Below, one piece after another: positions 25,927-34,309 of a stretch of 64,000 bases of DNA. Every line of letters begins with the position of its first letter. The first letter of the stretch is position 1. Source of the stretch: Bacillus solitudinis (lineage in GTDB: Bacteria; Bacillota; Bacilli; Bacillales; Bacillaceae_D); assembly GCF_002797395.1 (NCBI RefSeq), contig NZ_KZ454943.1, forward strand, positions 4,551,637-4,615,636. The letters run 5' to 3'. The notes beneath the pieces were generated by a model, which saw only the letters and a list, made by a program, of their open reading frames with translations, ran no database searches and was not told where the DNA came from. The position numbers and the translations under genes were made by a program.

Positions 25927-26700
25927 TTATTCAACATTAGCTGTAATAATTTCCATCGGATAGTTTTCATTTAAATCCTTTAAAAATTCAGGATCACTCT
26001 TTGTGCTCGTAATAAAGACATCAATTTGTGAAGGCTTAATAGAGGAAGCAATTGACTTTCTTCCAATTTTAGTAGAGTCCATCATCACGACAATTCGGTC
26101 TGCATTTACACCCATTGCCTTTTTTAACTCCGCTTCATAAATACTAAATTCGGTCATGCCAAGCTCCTTAGTGATCCCATGAGCAGATGTAAAAAATAAA
26201 TCGGCATGAATTTGCGAAAGGAGAGACTGACCAAGTAACCCCTCTACCTCACTACTTCCTGAACGAACGACCCCTCCAACAATGATTACCGTAATTTGTG
26301 GGTTTTGTGATAAAAGCTGTGCTGTAGCTAATCCGTTCGTGATGACCGTTAAATGGCGGTAATCTAATAATAATTTCGCGAATTCTAACCCAGTTGAACT
26401 AGCATCAATAATGACACAATTTTTCCCCTCTAATAACTTAAGAGCTTCTTTGCCTATCGCTTTTTTTTCATTTATATTGATCTCGCTACGTGAAATGAAA
26501 GAAAACTCTTTCTCATATGTTTTTGGTAAAATGGCTCCACCGTGCGTCCGAGTCAAGAAACCCTCTTCTTCGAGAACTTTTAAATCATTACGGAGTGTTC
26601 CAACAGAAATATTCATTTCTTGAGCTGTTTCTTTTACCGTAATTTGCTTTTGTTCACGCAACTTTTGCATAATTTTATTTCGTCGACTAGGCGCTAACAC
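25927..26700 (-). CDS. DeoR-family transcriptional regulator
   Basis: A 257-residue DeoR-family regulator. I choose the GTG at 26700 (V/M LAPSRRNKIMQKL), preceded by AAGGAG, because the family usually starts MLxxxRxxxI; the open frame extends further upstream. The N-terminal DeoR helix-turn-helix is ITVKETAQEMNISVGTLRNDLKVLEEEGFLTRTHGGA, and the C-terminal sugar-phosphate sensor domain has IIDASSTGLEFAKLL and TNGLATAQLL. It forms an operon with galM and diverges from araL-araM. The ligand is unknown, probably a sugar phosphate. Confidence 0.9.
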   Translation of the reverse strand: MLAPSRRNKIMQKLREQKQITVKETAQEMNISVGTLRNDLKVLEEEGFLTRTHGGAILPKTYEKEFSFISRSEININEKKAIGKEALKLLEGKNCVIIDASSTGLEFAKLLLDYRHLTVITNGLATAQLLSQNPQITVIIVGGVVRSGSSEVEGLLGQSLLSQIHADLFFTSAHGITKELGMTEFSIYEAELKKAMGVNADRIVVMMDSTKIGRKSIASSIKPSQIDVFITSTKSDPEFLKDLNENYPMEIITANVE

Positions 26701-26823
26701 ATGCAAACAACTCCTTATTAATAATAACCTCCATAAATATACCACAATTTATCAATTGTTAAAAGAAATAAAGATACAAAACACAACAAAAATCAAAAAA
26801 ACACAATAATGCACAATTAATGT

Positions 26824-26852
26824 TTGACGATTCGCTATCTTGCGTTGATAAT
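26824..26852 (+). promoter_or_regulatory. Promoter of araL-araM
   Basis: TTGACG and GATAAT with a 17-base spacer, 33 bases before the araL start. CACAAT words at 26743, 26802 and 26813 in the same intergenic region could be DeoR-type operator repeats, but they are short and lie in AT-rich DNA. Confidence 0.65.
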
Positions 26853-26885
26853 AGAAAGAAAGAGTAACAAAAAAGGAGCGCTGAC

Positions 26886-27668
26886 ATGCTTGAAAACGTT
26901 GAAGGTTTTCTAATTGACATTGACGGAACCGTATTAACAGGGAGTCAATTGATTCCTGGTGCAGACGTAGCAATTTCACAACTAAGAGCGCAAAATAAAA
27001 AGGTAGTTCTCTTCAGCAATCGCGGGAACATCTCAGGAAAAATGTGTGTTGAAAAGTTAAGACATGCTGGTGTTGAAATCGATGAACATGAACTTATGCT
27101 TGCTTCTACTGTTGCTGCCAAATTTATTAAACGCCATTACCCTAAAGCTCTAATTTGGGTATTAAGCGACCCAGGTTTGCATGAAGAATTACTTCACCAT
27201 GAAGTCGAGCTTGCCACGTCTCCAGAACAAGCTGATTTTCTCTTAATCTCTTTATTTGAAACATTAACGTATGATGATTTAAATTTAGCTTTTCGAGCGG
27301 TTCGAAATGGTGCAAGAATCATTGCTACAAATGCCGACAAAACCTTTCCGAATGAAGAAGGCTGTGCAATTGATGTGGCTGGAATGATCGGAGCAATTGA
27401 AGGAGCTACTGGAAAACTACCGGAAATTGTAATCGGAAAGCCCTCTTGTTTTATGGTTGAAGCAGCCCTCGATCTAATTAAGGTGCCCGCTGAAAAATGC
27501 ATGATTGTCGGCGACAGTCCTGATTCAGATATCGTACTCGGGAACATGCATGATATTAAAACCACCCTAGTCCTAACAGGCAACACCAAAATAGAACATG
27601 TTAATACATTAATCGGTCGTAGAAAACCTTTATATGTCATTAATACACTTAGTGAGTTAACTAAATAG
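26886..27668 (+). CDS. araL: NagD-type HAD sugar phosphatase AraL
   Basis: A 260-residue HAD-family phosphatase. Motif I is LIDIDGTVLTG (residues 10-20), motif II FSNRGN, and the C-terminal GKPSCFMVEAAL and IVGDSPDSDIVLG hold motifs III and IV; the cap is of NagD type. B. subtilis AraL, encoded in the ara operon next to araM, dephosphorylates sugar phosphates. Here it also precedes araM, by 15 bases, which supports the name. GGAG lies upstream of the ATG. Confidence 0.9.
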   Translation: MLENVEGFLIDIDGTVLTGSQLIPGADVAISQLRAQNKKVVLFSNRGNISGKMCVEKLRHAGVEIDEHELMLASTVAAKFIKRHYPKALIWVLSDPGLHEELLHHEVELATSPEQADFLLISLFETLTYDDLNLAFRAVRNGARIIATNADKTFPNEEGCAIDVAGMIGAIEGATGKLPEIVIGKPSCFMVEAALDLIKVPAEKCMIVGDSPDSDIVLGNMHDIKTTLVLTGNTKIEHVNTLIGRRKPLYVINTLSELTK

Positions 27669-27683
27669 TAGGAGGTAATTTAA

Positions 27684-28898
27684 ATGATAGCAAACCTTTC
27701 CACTTTACCGGAACGCGTAAATCAATGTACATGTGGCCATAAGCATTTTGATATTGCCATTGAAAAAATTGAGATAAGCAACGAAGCATTTGAAAAAGCA
27801 GCTGCCTATCTGCTCGAAAAGTCTTTCACAGATGTAACAATTGTGACAGATGAAGTGATTCAATCTGTTTTAGGTGATTCTTTTCATACTGTTTTGAAAA
27901 ACAATGGAATCAATGTTCATACATGTGTTGTCGAAAAAAACAATCAGGGTGATGTTGTAGCAAATGAAGAGGCCCTTGTCCAAGGCCTTCTTGAAACACC
28001 AAACCACACAGACGTTCTTCTTGCTGTTGGTTCAGGGACCCTTCATGATATTACACGCTTTGTAAGTTACAAAATGGGGAAACCGTTCATCTCTATTCCA
28101 ACAGCTCCCTCTGTGGATGGCTTTAATTCAATGGGAGCCCCTGTCGTTGTGAAAGGAATGAAAAAAACATTCCAAATGCAGGCGCCAATTGCCCTTTTTG
28201 CTCAGGTTGATGTACTCGCTAAGTCACCGAAGAAAATGATCGCTGCTGGTTTTGGGGATATTCTCGGAAAATACACGTCGCTTACTGATTGGACGTTTGG
28301 CCACTTAGTAGCTGATGAACCTTATTGCCCCCTTGCTGCAGAGATTACGAACGATGCATTGCAATACTGTGTGGATCATATCGAACAAATTGCGGCAGCA
28401 AACGAAGAGGGTGTCAAAATCCTCCTTGAAGGCTTAGTAGCTTCAGGACTAGCGATGCTGTTAATTGGTCATTCAGCGCCTGCTTCAGGAGCTGAGCATC
28501 ATATTTCGCATATTTGGGAGATGGAGTTTTTACGTAATGATCAGCCGCAAATTTTACATGGGGCTAAAGTTGGAGTCACAGCGCAAATCATTGCTCAGCT
28601 TTATAAAGAAGATTTCGTAGCGTTTCTCTCGGATGAACAAGCACTTCAAGAACTTCAACAAGCGAATGACCATCCTGCTATTTGGAAAGTCATCACCCAT
28701 AAGCAAGAAATTATAGCAGCAATCGATAAAATCCCTTCTCCTGCACAATTAAAACAAATGATTGATGACATTGGAGGAGATTCAACTCCCGAGGCGCTTG
28801 GAGTTGAGCAAACACTCGTACAAACTAGTCTAGGTGAGGCTCATCTGATTCGTGACCGTTTTACAATGCTATATTTTTCAAACCACTTCATAAGCTAA
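27684..28898 (+). CDS. araM: sn-Glycerol-1-phosphate dehydrogenase AraM (EgsA)
   Basis: A 404-residue iron-type alcohol dehydrogenase-like protein of the glycerol-1-phosphate dehydrogenase family. The NAD-binding part shows VGSGTLHDITRFVSYKMGKPF and IPTAPSVDGFNSMGAPVV, and the metal site lies around IGHSAPASGAEHHISH. B. subtilis AraM makes sn-glycerol 1-phosphate from dihydroxyacetone phosphate, the precursor of heptaprenylglyceryl ethers. GGAGG precedes the ATG and a terminator follows the stop. Confidence 0.95.
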   Translation: MIANLSTLPERVNQCTCGHKHFDIAIEKIEISNEAFEKAAAYLLEKSFTDVTIVTDEVIQSVLGDSFHTVLKNNGINVHTCVVEKNNQGDVVANEEALVQGLLETPNHTDVLLAVGSGTLHDITRFVSYKMGKPFISIPTAPSVDGFNSMGAPVVVKGMKKTFQMQAPIALFAQVDVLAKSPKKMIAAGFGDILGKYTSLTDWTFGHLVADEPYCPLAAEITNDALQYCVDHIEQIAAANEEGVKILLEGLVASGLAMLLIGHSAPASGAEHHISHIWEMEFLRNDQPQILHGAKVGVTAQIIAQLYKEDFVAFLSDEQALQELQQANDHPAIWKVITHKQEIIAAIDKIPSPAQLKQMIDDIGGDSTPEALGVEQTLVQTSLGEAHLIRDRFTMLYFSNHFIS

Positions 28899-28923
28899 CT
28901 AATAAAAAACAGGTTCTTTATAG

Positions 28924-28969
28924 AAGGGCACTGAAAAAGGTACGGTTTTTACCTTTTCCAGTGTCCTTT
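28924..28969 (+). terminator. Terminator of araL-araM
   Basis: AAGGGCACTGAAAAAGGTA and TACCTTTTCCAGTGTCCTT form a long stem. It shares CACTGAAAA with hairpins at 2175 and 15093. Confidence 0.8.
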
Positions 28970-29057
28970 AAAAAGCCTGCTTTTTTGATCTTCTTTGAAG
29001 TTAAAATCATGATAAAATAAAGAACGGACGAAAACCACTGAAAAGGAGATATTACTC

Positions 29058-29957
29058 TTGCAAACAACTCAATCATTACTATTAATAGATGGATTTAACC
29101 TTTTGAGTCGTGGTTATTTTGCCACAGCTTATGGGAAAAATGAAGAAGACCTCCCAAAAACAAGTGAGGGGCTCTACACAAATGGACTGCGCGTGTTTTT
29201 CCAAAAACTGTTTCACCTCGTTTCATCTCATTCTATTTCCCATCTTGCCGTCGCATGGGACGTAAAAAGAGAGGATTCCGTTCGGAGACAATACTTCCCT
29301 GATTATAAACAAACGCGTGGCGAATTGCCTCAAGCCCTAATCCAACAATATCAAACTTGTGAAACATTACTAGAATCGATGGGCATGAAACAGCTTGTAA
29401 CACCCCCGTATGAAGCAGATGATGCCATCGGTGCGATTTCATGCTTATGGACAAAGCAATTTCCAGGACAATCTTGTTTCATATACAGTAATGACCGTGA
29501 TTTACTTCAACTTCTAAATGAACAAACCACGCAAATTATTGCCAGTAAAAAAGGAGACCAGTTATACACTGTCGACCATTTTACAGCAGACTATTCCATT
29601 CAACCAAATCAATGGATTGACGTAAAAGCTTTACTTGGAGATAAAAGTGATAATATCCCTGGATGTCCAGGTGTGGGTGAAAAGTCTGCTCTGCCTCTCA
29701 TACAACAATATGGTTCAATTGAAAGATTATTTGATGAACTTGAATCGCTCGACCCAAGCTTTAATCGCTATAAAAAAAAGCTAGTTGCAGGCCAAGACTC
29801 TTCTATTCTCAGCAAAAAATTAGCAACGATTTTATGCGATATTCCGGAACTAGAAATGACTTCATTTGAAGAATACCTTTTAAAACTAGACACTATAAAT
29901 ATTCCCGCAATTTTAGAGCCTTTTAATATAAAAATAAAAACAACTACTTTTTCGTAA
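29058..29957 (+). CDS. ypcP: 5'-3' exonuclease, YpcP family
   Basis: A 299-residue protein like the 5'-nuclease domain of DNA polymerase I and B. subtilis YpcP. Metal-binding acidic residues sit in LLIDGFNLLSRG, VAWDVKREDSVRRQYFPDYKQTR, TPPYEADDAIGAI and SNDRDLLQLL, and GDKSDNIPGCPGVGEKSA is the helix-hairpin-helix. It would remove RNA primers or flaps. It starts at a TTG (29058) with AAAAGGAGAT upstream; no ATG is better placed. Confidence 0.93.
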   Translation: MQTTQSLLLIDGFNLLSRGYFATAYGKNEEDLPKTSEGLYTNGLRVFFQKLFHLVSSHSISHLAVAWDVKREDSVRRQYFPDYKQTRGELPQALIQQYQTCETLLESMGMKQLVTPPYEADDAIGAISCLWTKQFPGQSCFIYSNDRDLLQLLNEQTTQIIASKKGDQLYTVDHFTADYSIQPNQWIDVKALLGDKSDNIPGCPGVGEKSALPLIQQYGSIERLFDELESLDPSFNRYKKKLVAGQDSSILSKKLATILCDIPELEMTSFEEYLLKLDTINIPAILEPFNIKIKTTTFS

Positions 29958-29976
29958 AAAAAATGCAATATTTTAA

Positions 29977-30012
29977 GGGCGTCAAAGCGAATAACCCGCT
30001 TTGACGCCCTTT
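29977..30012. terminator. Bidirectional terminator between ypcP and fabH
   Basis: GGGCGTCAAAGCG and CGCTTTGACGCCC form a perfect 13-base stem, with TTTT after it and TTTTAA before it. It serves two converging genes and touches the fabH stop codon. Confidence 0.9.
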
Positions 30013-31001
30013 TAATTATCTAAATTCCATTTAATTAACAAACCAGAATGCGCTAGTCCCCCACCGAAACCGTATAATAAAACAATGTCGCCATTTTTAA
30101 GTTTACCCTCATTTAATCCTAGATCAAGTGCTAGAGGAATGGTGGCTGCCGACGTATTACCGTAATGAACTAAACTCGTTAAGGTTTTATCTATTGACAC
30201 ACCAGTGCGGTCGCATATTGACTCAATCATGCGCATATTTGCACTATGTGGGACAAACCAAGAAACGTTAGCTAATTCAATTCCGTATTTTTCAGTTACA
30301 GCTTTCATTCCTTTTGGTACGGTTGTAACAGCCCATTTATAGACTTCACGTCCATTTTGGATAAGGTTTCCACTTGGATTTAACTCTTGTCCATCCATTT
30401 GGTTAGCTAAGTTTGTTCCATATAAATTAATGGCTGATTCCCCGTTAGAGCCAACGTGTGCCGATAAGAAACTCGGCGATTGCTCATCGTATTCTACCAG
30501 AGCAGCCCCAGCACCATCCCCAAATAAGATACAAGTCGTACGGTCAGTCCAGTCCGTAATTTTAGAAATGGTCTCCGCACCGACTACAAGAATTTTCTTA
30601 TGTACGCCCGCTGTTATTAAACCATTTGCGACATGTAATCCATAGGTGAAACCAGCACAAGCAGCATTTAAATCGAATGCCCCTGTATTCTTGATTCCTA
30701 ACTTTGCTTGAATGCGAGAAGCAACACTTGGGGTTCGGTAATCCGGCGTTAATGTACTAACGATAATTAAATCAACATCTTCGATCGATTTATTGAATCG
30801 TTTCTGCATATTTAATACAGCCTTATAAGCTAAATCACTCGTAAATTCATCTTCTTTTGCAATTCGTCGTTCCTTTATCCCTGTTCTTTGAACAATCCAT
30901 TCATCATTGGTCTCAACAAGTAACTCTAAGTCTTCATTTGTCATAATGCGCTCTGGAACATAAGAGCCAATCGCTGTTATACGTGCCGTTGATTGAAGCA
31001 T
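30012..31001 (-). CDS. fabH: 3-oxoacyl-[acyl carrier protein] synthase III (FabH)
   Basis: A 329-residue FabH. The Cys-His-Asn triad is Cys115 (LNAACAGFTYG), His in FVPHSANMRM and Asn in VHYGNTSAA; RTGIKERRI is the usual N-terminal mark. It begins fatty acid synthesis by condensing acyl-CoA with malonyl-ACP. It stands alone rather than with fabF, so it may be the second isoform as in B. subtilis (FabHB). A FapR-like operator in its promoter region suggests malonyl-CoA-responsive control. Confidence 0.95.
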   Translation of the reverse strand: MLQSTARITAIGSYVPERIMTNEDLELLVETNDEWIVQRTGIKERRIAKEDEFTSDLAYKAVLNMQKRFNKSIEDVDLIIVSTLTPDYRTPSVASRIQAKLGIKNTGAFDLNAACAGFTYGLHVANGLITAGVHKKILVVGAETISKITDWTDRTTCILFGDGAGAALVEYDEQSPSFLSAHVGSNGESAINLYGTNLANQMDGQELNPSGNLIQNGREVYKWAVTTVPKGMKAVTEKYGIELANVSWFVPHSANMRMIESICDRTGVSIDKTLTSLVHYGNTSAATIPLALDLGLNEGKLKNGDIVLLYGFGGGLAHSGLLIKWNLDN

Positions 31002-31036
31002 AGTATGTAAAACCTCATTTCTTCTAATGAGTTAAT

Positions 31037-31063
31037 ATTAGGATCAGGTGCTAATTCATTGTA
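31037..31063 (-). promoter_or_regulatory. FapR operator and -10 region of fabH
   Basis: ATTAGGATCAGGTGCTAAT (31037-31055; minus strand ATTAGCACCTGATCCTAAT) matches the B. subtilis FapR consensus ATTAGTACCTGRTACTAAT at all but two positions. It lies immediately downstream of a TACAAT -10 (31058-31063), covering the expected transcription start, where FapR would block transcription until malonyl-CoA accumulates. Confidence 0.75.
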
Positions 31064-31123
31064 AAACAATCAGAAATAAAATTCCACCGTTTTTGCATAA
31101 TTCTAGTACCTGTCAATTTCCTA

Positions 31124-31152
31124 TTGTCATTTGTCTACGCTTCGCATATAAT
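31124..31152 (+). promoter_or_regulatory. Promoter of the GNAT-like gene
   Basis: TTGTCA and TATAAT with a 17-base spacer, 35 bases before the GTG start codon. Confidence 0.75.
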
Positions 31153-31186
31153 ATAATACTTGTAAAGTGAAGAAAGGGGGGATTCG

Positions 31187-31705
31187 GTGCTATTAACAAG
31201 CGAAAGGGCATTTACCACCAAAGAACAAGAGCCCGAACTGTTAAAGCAGAACCTAGAAGAACTTGAGTTTCAAGTATTTCGAATGCAGGAAAATTTAAAG
31301 GAAATTGCTAAGCAAGCACAAGTTCTAGGAATTGAACAAACAAAGGAAGAAAAATGGGTGATTGTGTACTTAATAGATGATGGGCGCACTTGTAAAATTA
31401 TGTTAAATGAATGCGAATCAGCTTATCGCGGCGTTTGGGACTTTACCATTCAAGCAAAATATGTTGGAACTCACACAATCTTTATTGGAGATATTAAAGG
31501 TGAAGAAAACAAAGGGTATGGCTCTATATGTATAAACTATTTAAAAGAACACGCCAAAAGCCAAAACATTCAATACATTTCAGGTGATATTGCCAAACGT
31601 GACTGGAATCATCTTGACAGACTCATCCATTTTTATCAGAAACATCGCTTCCATATAGAGATTGACCGTAAAACTCAAAGCGGGACGATCCTTTGGAATG
31701 ATTAA
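31187..31705 (+). CDS. GNAT-like acetyltransferase with N-terminal helical region
   Basis: A 172-residue protein starting at GTG (31187) after GAAAGGGGGG. Residues 1-50 are charged and helical, possibly coiled coil (ELLKQNLEELEFQVFRMQENLKEIAKQAQ). The rest looks like a GNAT fold: IGDIKGEENKGYGSICINYLKEHAKSQNIQYISGD resembles the acetyl-CoA-binding motif A, and LIHFYQKHRFHIEI the end of the domain. Substrate unknown. It diverges from fabH. Confidence 0.65.
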   Translation: MLLTSERAFTTKEQEPELLKQNLEELEFQVFRMQENLKEIAKQAQVLGIEQTKEEKWVIVYLIDDGRTCKIMLNECESAYRGVWDFTIQAKYVGTHTIFIGDIKGEENKGYGSICINYLKEHAKSQNIQYISGDIAKRDWNHLDRLIHFYQKHRFHIEIDRKTQSGTILWND

Positions 31706-31911
31706 ATGCAAGGAAGCGGAGAATGTATTTCTCCGTAAAAGTCATAAATATACCAAGGGTTCAGTTGAAATATAGATAAGCCTAACCGGTAGGTGAAAAT
31801 TAAACCGACCTAGATTTAATTATTGAAGAAAAGATGAAAGTGTATTATTAAGCTAACACTGACTCTTGATAAAATCTAAAAATATGACCAATACTATGTT
31901 ATTGAATAAAA
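31706..31911. other. Intergenic region without a recognised gene
   Basis: After the GNAT-like gene there is a short hairpin (CGGAGAA / TTTCTCCG near 31716-31736) without a T-run. The rest, to the terminator at 31912, is AT-rich and has no frame with a ribosome site on either strand. It marks the downstream boundary of the NERD/Mrr cassette. Confidence 0.4.
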
Positions 31912-31954
31912 ATAAGAAAAACTCCCAAGTGAATTTCTAAAGAGTTTTTCTTAT
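31912..31954 (-). terminator. Terminator of the NERD-Mrr cassette
   Basis: AAGAAAAACTC and GAGTTTTTCTT form an 11-base stem; on the minus strand it is followed by ATTTTTATT. It lies 70 bases past the mrr-like stop codon. Confidence 0.7.
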
Positions 31955-32023
31955 TTTTTTAACTTGATTGTTATTTCCACTCACCCCTGAAAGTAAAGTT
32001 TTAAGTAGAAATTTCACTTCTAA

Positions 32024-33175
32024 TTATTCATCTTTAAAATAATCATAATCAATTGCTTTCACCACAAAAGTATGATTAACATCCACCCCCACATTATGAC
32101 TAATCATTAACTTCGAAAGTTCTATACCATCAATTAAGATTATCTTTTTTGATTCCAACTTTTCAGCATACTTTCTTGCACCCTCTGTAAAATAAGAAGT
32201 AGTAATAAAAACACCTTTTCTGGATCCTTTTCCATCTAATGCTCCCGAAAAACTTTGAACAACATCACGACCAACAGAATTATTAGCGGAATATCTTTTG
32301 GCTTGAACATAAATGTTGTCTAACCCTAGTTTATCTTCTTTTATAACCCCATCTAATCCTTCATCATTGGTTCTTTGAGTCACTTCCCCGTCGCCATATC
32401 CCATAGTCGTTAGTAATTCTACGACTATATCTTCAAATTTCATCCAATGAACAATTCTTAATTGTTTAAGAAGATTGTCAGCTAATTCACTTTTTAATTC
32501 ATTTAGCTTTTCTTTAACTACCGTTAAAGGGTCCACAACTTTCTCTAATTCCTCAATCTCTTCCTGAATTTCACCCCCACTTTCATTTAATAAATCTAAT
32601 CCGTGGTCTGTTATTTGATATGTTAATTTATTAATTTCTTCAATATAACTTTCTTTTTTCAAACTGTACCGTACACTTCTCACTCTAGATAAAAATATAA
32701 TATCGCTATTATTCTCATACTTCATTAATCTTTGTTCTTCACTTAATTTAAAGCACTTAACTAGTTTTTCAGTAATATCACTTGCTGAATATGCTCCACC
32801 TTCTTTTATCATTTCTAAATAGGGAATCATCATATCTCTTACAGAAGGAATAGTATCTTTTATATTTTCGTTATAAACTTTATGTACTCTATCAATTTTG
32901 CACTTTTCGATAAATCGTTCCTCTTCTTTAATATTTATCGGCAATTCCTCTTTATTTATAATTTGTTTAATTTCTATTTTTGTTAACCCAAGCTCATTAA
33001 GTTTCTTTAGGAAAGTAAGTATTCTTAAAGATTCCTGATTATACATAACCTTATTTCTATTTATCTCAGTAGGTATATAATCTTTGAAATCCTTGACCCA
33101 TAGTCTACCCGTTGATTCAGACCACCCCACTAACTCAGACAACTTTGTCTTTGTTAGTAATTTTGACTTTTCCAT
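32024..33175 (-). CDS. Mrr-type restriction endonuclease fused to an N-terminal MerR-like HTH
   Basis: A 383-residue protein with three parts. Residues 5-75 resemble a MerR/RacA-like DNA-binding domain (KLSELVGWSESTGRLWVKDF, YNQESLRILTFLKKLNELG). Residues about 110-197 match the Mrr N-terminal winged helix (SVRDMMIPYLEMIKEGGAYS). Residues about 245-365 are the Mrr catalytic domain with NDEGLDGVI (Asp275) and IYVQAKRY (Gln291, Lys293), the D-QxK nuclease site, then GRDVVQSFSGALDGKGSRKG. Mrr enzymes cut modified DNA. The extra HTH is unusual. It follows the NERD gene by 25 bases and has its own AGGTGAT ribosome site. Likely a defence nuclease; target unknown. Confidence 0.85.
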   Translation of the reverse strand: MEKSKLLTKTKLSELVGWSESTGRLWVKDFKDYIPTEINRNKVMYNQESLRILTFLKKLNELGLTKIEIKQIINKEELPINIKEEERFIEKCKIDRVHKVYNENIKDTIPSVRDMMIPYLEMIKEGGAYSASDITEKLVKCFKLSEEQRLMKYENNSDIIFLSRVRSVRYSLKKESYIEEINKLTYQITDHGLDLLNESGGEIQEEIEELEKVVDPLTVVKEKLNELKSELADNLLKQLRIVHWMKFEDIVVELLTTMGYGDGEVTQRTNDEGLDGVIKEDKLGLDNIYVQAKRYSANNSVGRDVVQSFSGALDGKGSRKGVFITTSYFTEGARKYAEKLESKKIILIDGIELSKLMISHNVGVDVNHTFVVKAIDYDYFKDE

Positions 33176-33200
33176 GTGGAATCACCTATTTTCTTATTAT

Positions 33201-34043
33201 TCAAGTAATGTTTTTTTGGTGCTGGAAACAATAAACTTTTTCTTTGAATTTCTTGTTTGATAAGCAATAGGTTTTAACCTTTTCAGATACTGGCTCACTG
33301 CACACAACACATTTCTCCGGATGCTGGGGTTGTTTGACTGTATGTTCTTTGTTCTCTTTCAACTTTGTAACATGTTTTTCTCTAACCACAATGTCAATTA
33401 TGTTGGCATCAGAAATAACATTATAAATTGAGTTAATTTCTTTTTCACTTAGCAATGGTTCTTTATGTTGCAATTTCATCACTGATAATTTTCTATGTAT
33501 GAAGTCCGATAATTCTATGTCATAAACAATAATTTCATTAGAAGAGATTTTTCTTAGCTCAATATCATCTATCTTGAACGTACAGCGTTTTGTGAAAGAC
33601 ACCATTGATATAAATACATCACTGTATTTAGTGTCTAAGTAACCTTTCAAAGCTTGGATATGTCCATAATTCTGAACAAAGGGATTCATAAACTTAAATT
33701 TCCCGTTAACCAGCCAAGTTTTTCTTCCTTTTCCTCCATAGATTGTGCCTTGATAGTTCTTCGTTTCAATCACAATTATTCCATATGGTGTAATGACAAT
33801 ATGATCTATCTGAGAATAACCCGTTTTTGACTTTTGATTTTTCACCATCAGATCGCTCAAACACTTGTACTCTTTTGAAAGCTGGTCAAGTTGAATATCT
33901 ATTTTATATTCTCCAAGTTCACCGATTCTTGTAGCTGTAACTTTATTTCTTATTTCCTTTTGTTTTGGTTTGGTTTTTGCATTAGAGACTTTCTCTTTAG
34001 TTGAACCACCTTTTGAGAACATTTTTATAAACTTAGATAACAT
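33201..34043 (-). CDS. NERD-domain nuclease with C-terminal Cys/His cluster
   Basis: A 280-residue protein. After a basic N-terminus the NERD domain (about 36-160) shows GELGEYKIDIQL, YSQIDHIVI (Asp80) and VIETKNYQGTIYGG (Glu93, Lys95), the PD-ExK-like nuclease signature, then LVNGKFKFMNPFVQNYGHIQAL. The C-terminal 40 residues contain CVVC, a later C and CFQH, which could bind zinc, as in NERD proteins with topoisomerase-type fingers. AGAGGG lies before the ATG at 34043. It is the first gene of a two-gene unit with the MerR-Mrr fusion. Both genes look more AT-rich than their neighbours, suggesting transfer. Confidence 0.82.
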   Translation of the reverse strand: MLSKFIKMFSKGGSTKEKVSNAKTKPKQKEIRNKVTATRIGELGEYKIDIQLDQLSKEYKCLSDLMVKNQKSKTGYSQIDHIVITPYGIIVIETKNYQGTIYGGKGRKTWLVNGKFKFMNPFVQNYGHIQALKGYLDTKYSDVFISMVSFTKRCTFKIDDIELRKISSNEIIVYDIELSDFIHRKLSVMKLQHKEPLLSEKEINSIYNVISDANIIDIVVREKHVTKLKENKEHTVKQPQHPEKCVVCSEPVSEKVKTYCLSNKKFKEKVYCFQHQKNIT

Positions 34044-34057
34044 AAAATCCCTCTATT

Positions 34058-34252
34058 CTAAAGAAATGTATCACCAGAAAACGCCAAATTATAAGAATAA
34101 AAAAAGACAGTCATGCTAACAAATATACAATAATGCCTTTTCAAGTACCTACTCTTTCTATCTATGAACCATTCGATGATAGTTCGATCAGACAGCCACT
34201 AAGTATTCTTTAATATTAAGAGCGCTTCATCATCCAACGTCCTGCTCTTTTT
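34058..34252 (-). pseudogene. Possible degraded gene remnant upstream of the NERD gene
   Basis: In one minus-strand frame LDDEALLILKNT, a TAG codon, then WLSDRTIIEWFIDRKSRYLK looks more protein-like than random AT-rich DNA, and the neighbouring frame gives KEYLVAV across the stop, as two compensating frameshifts would. The SDRTIIEWFIDRKSRYL part faintly recalls the N-terminal SAM-like fold of tyrosine recombinases. There is no start codon with a ribosome site. This is a low-confidence reading; it could be chance. Confidence 0.25.
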
Positions 34253-34300
34253 CTATTTTCAAATTCATTAATACTATTCTCGTTATTTATTCCTATAACA

Positions 34301-34309
34301 ATTATACCA
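34301..34309 (-). promoter_or_regulatory. Candidate extended -10 promoter upstream of the NERD-Mrr cassette
   Basis: TGG TATAAT on the minus strand gives an extended -10; no good -35 is visible. It would produce a leader of about 250 bases before the NERD start. A second TATAAT lies at 34088-34093, closer to the gene. Between 34044 and 34458 I see no intact gene; a GAGCG...GCTCTTTTT hairpin near 34219-34253 looks like a plus-strand terminator with no gene before it. Confidence 0.35.

Noticed and set aside
31716..31738. Terminator after the GNAT-like gene
   Set aside because: The hairpin CGGAGAA/TTTCTCCG is short and has no T-run, so I did not list it as a terminator.
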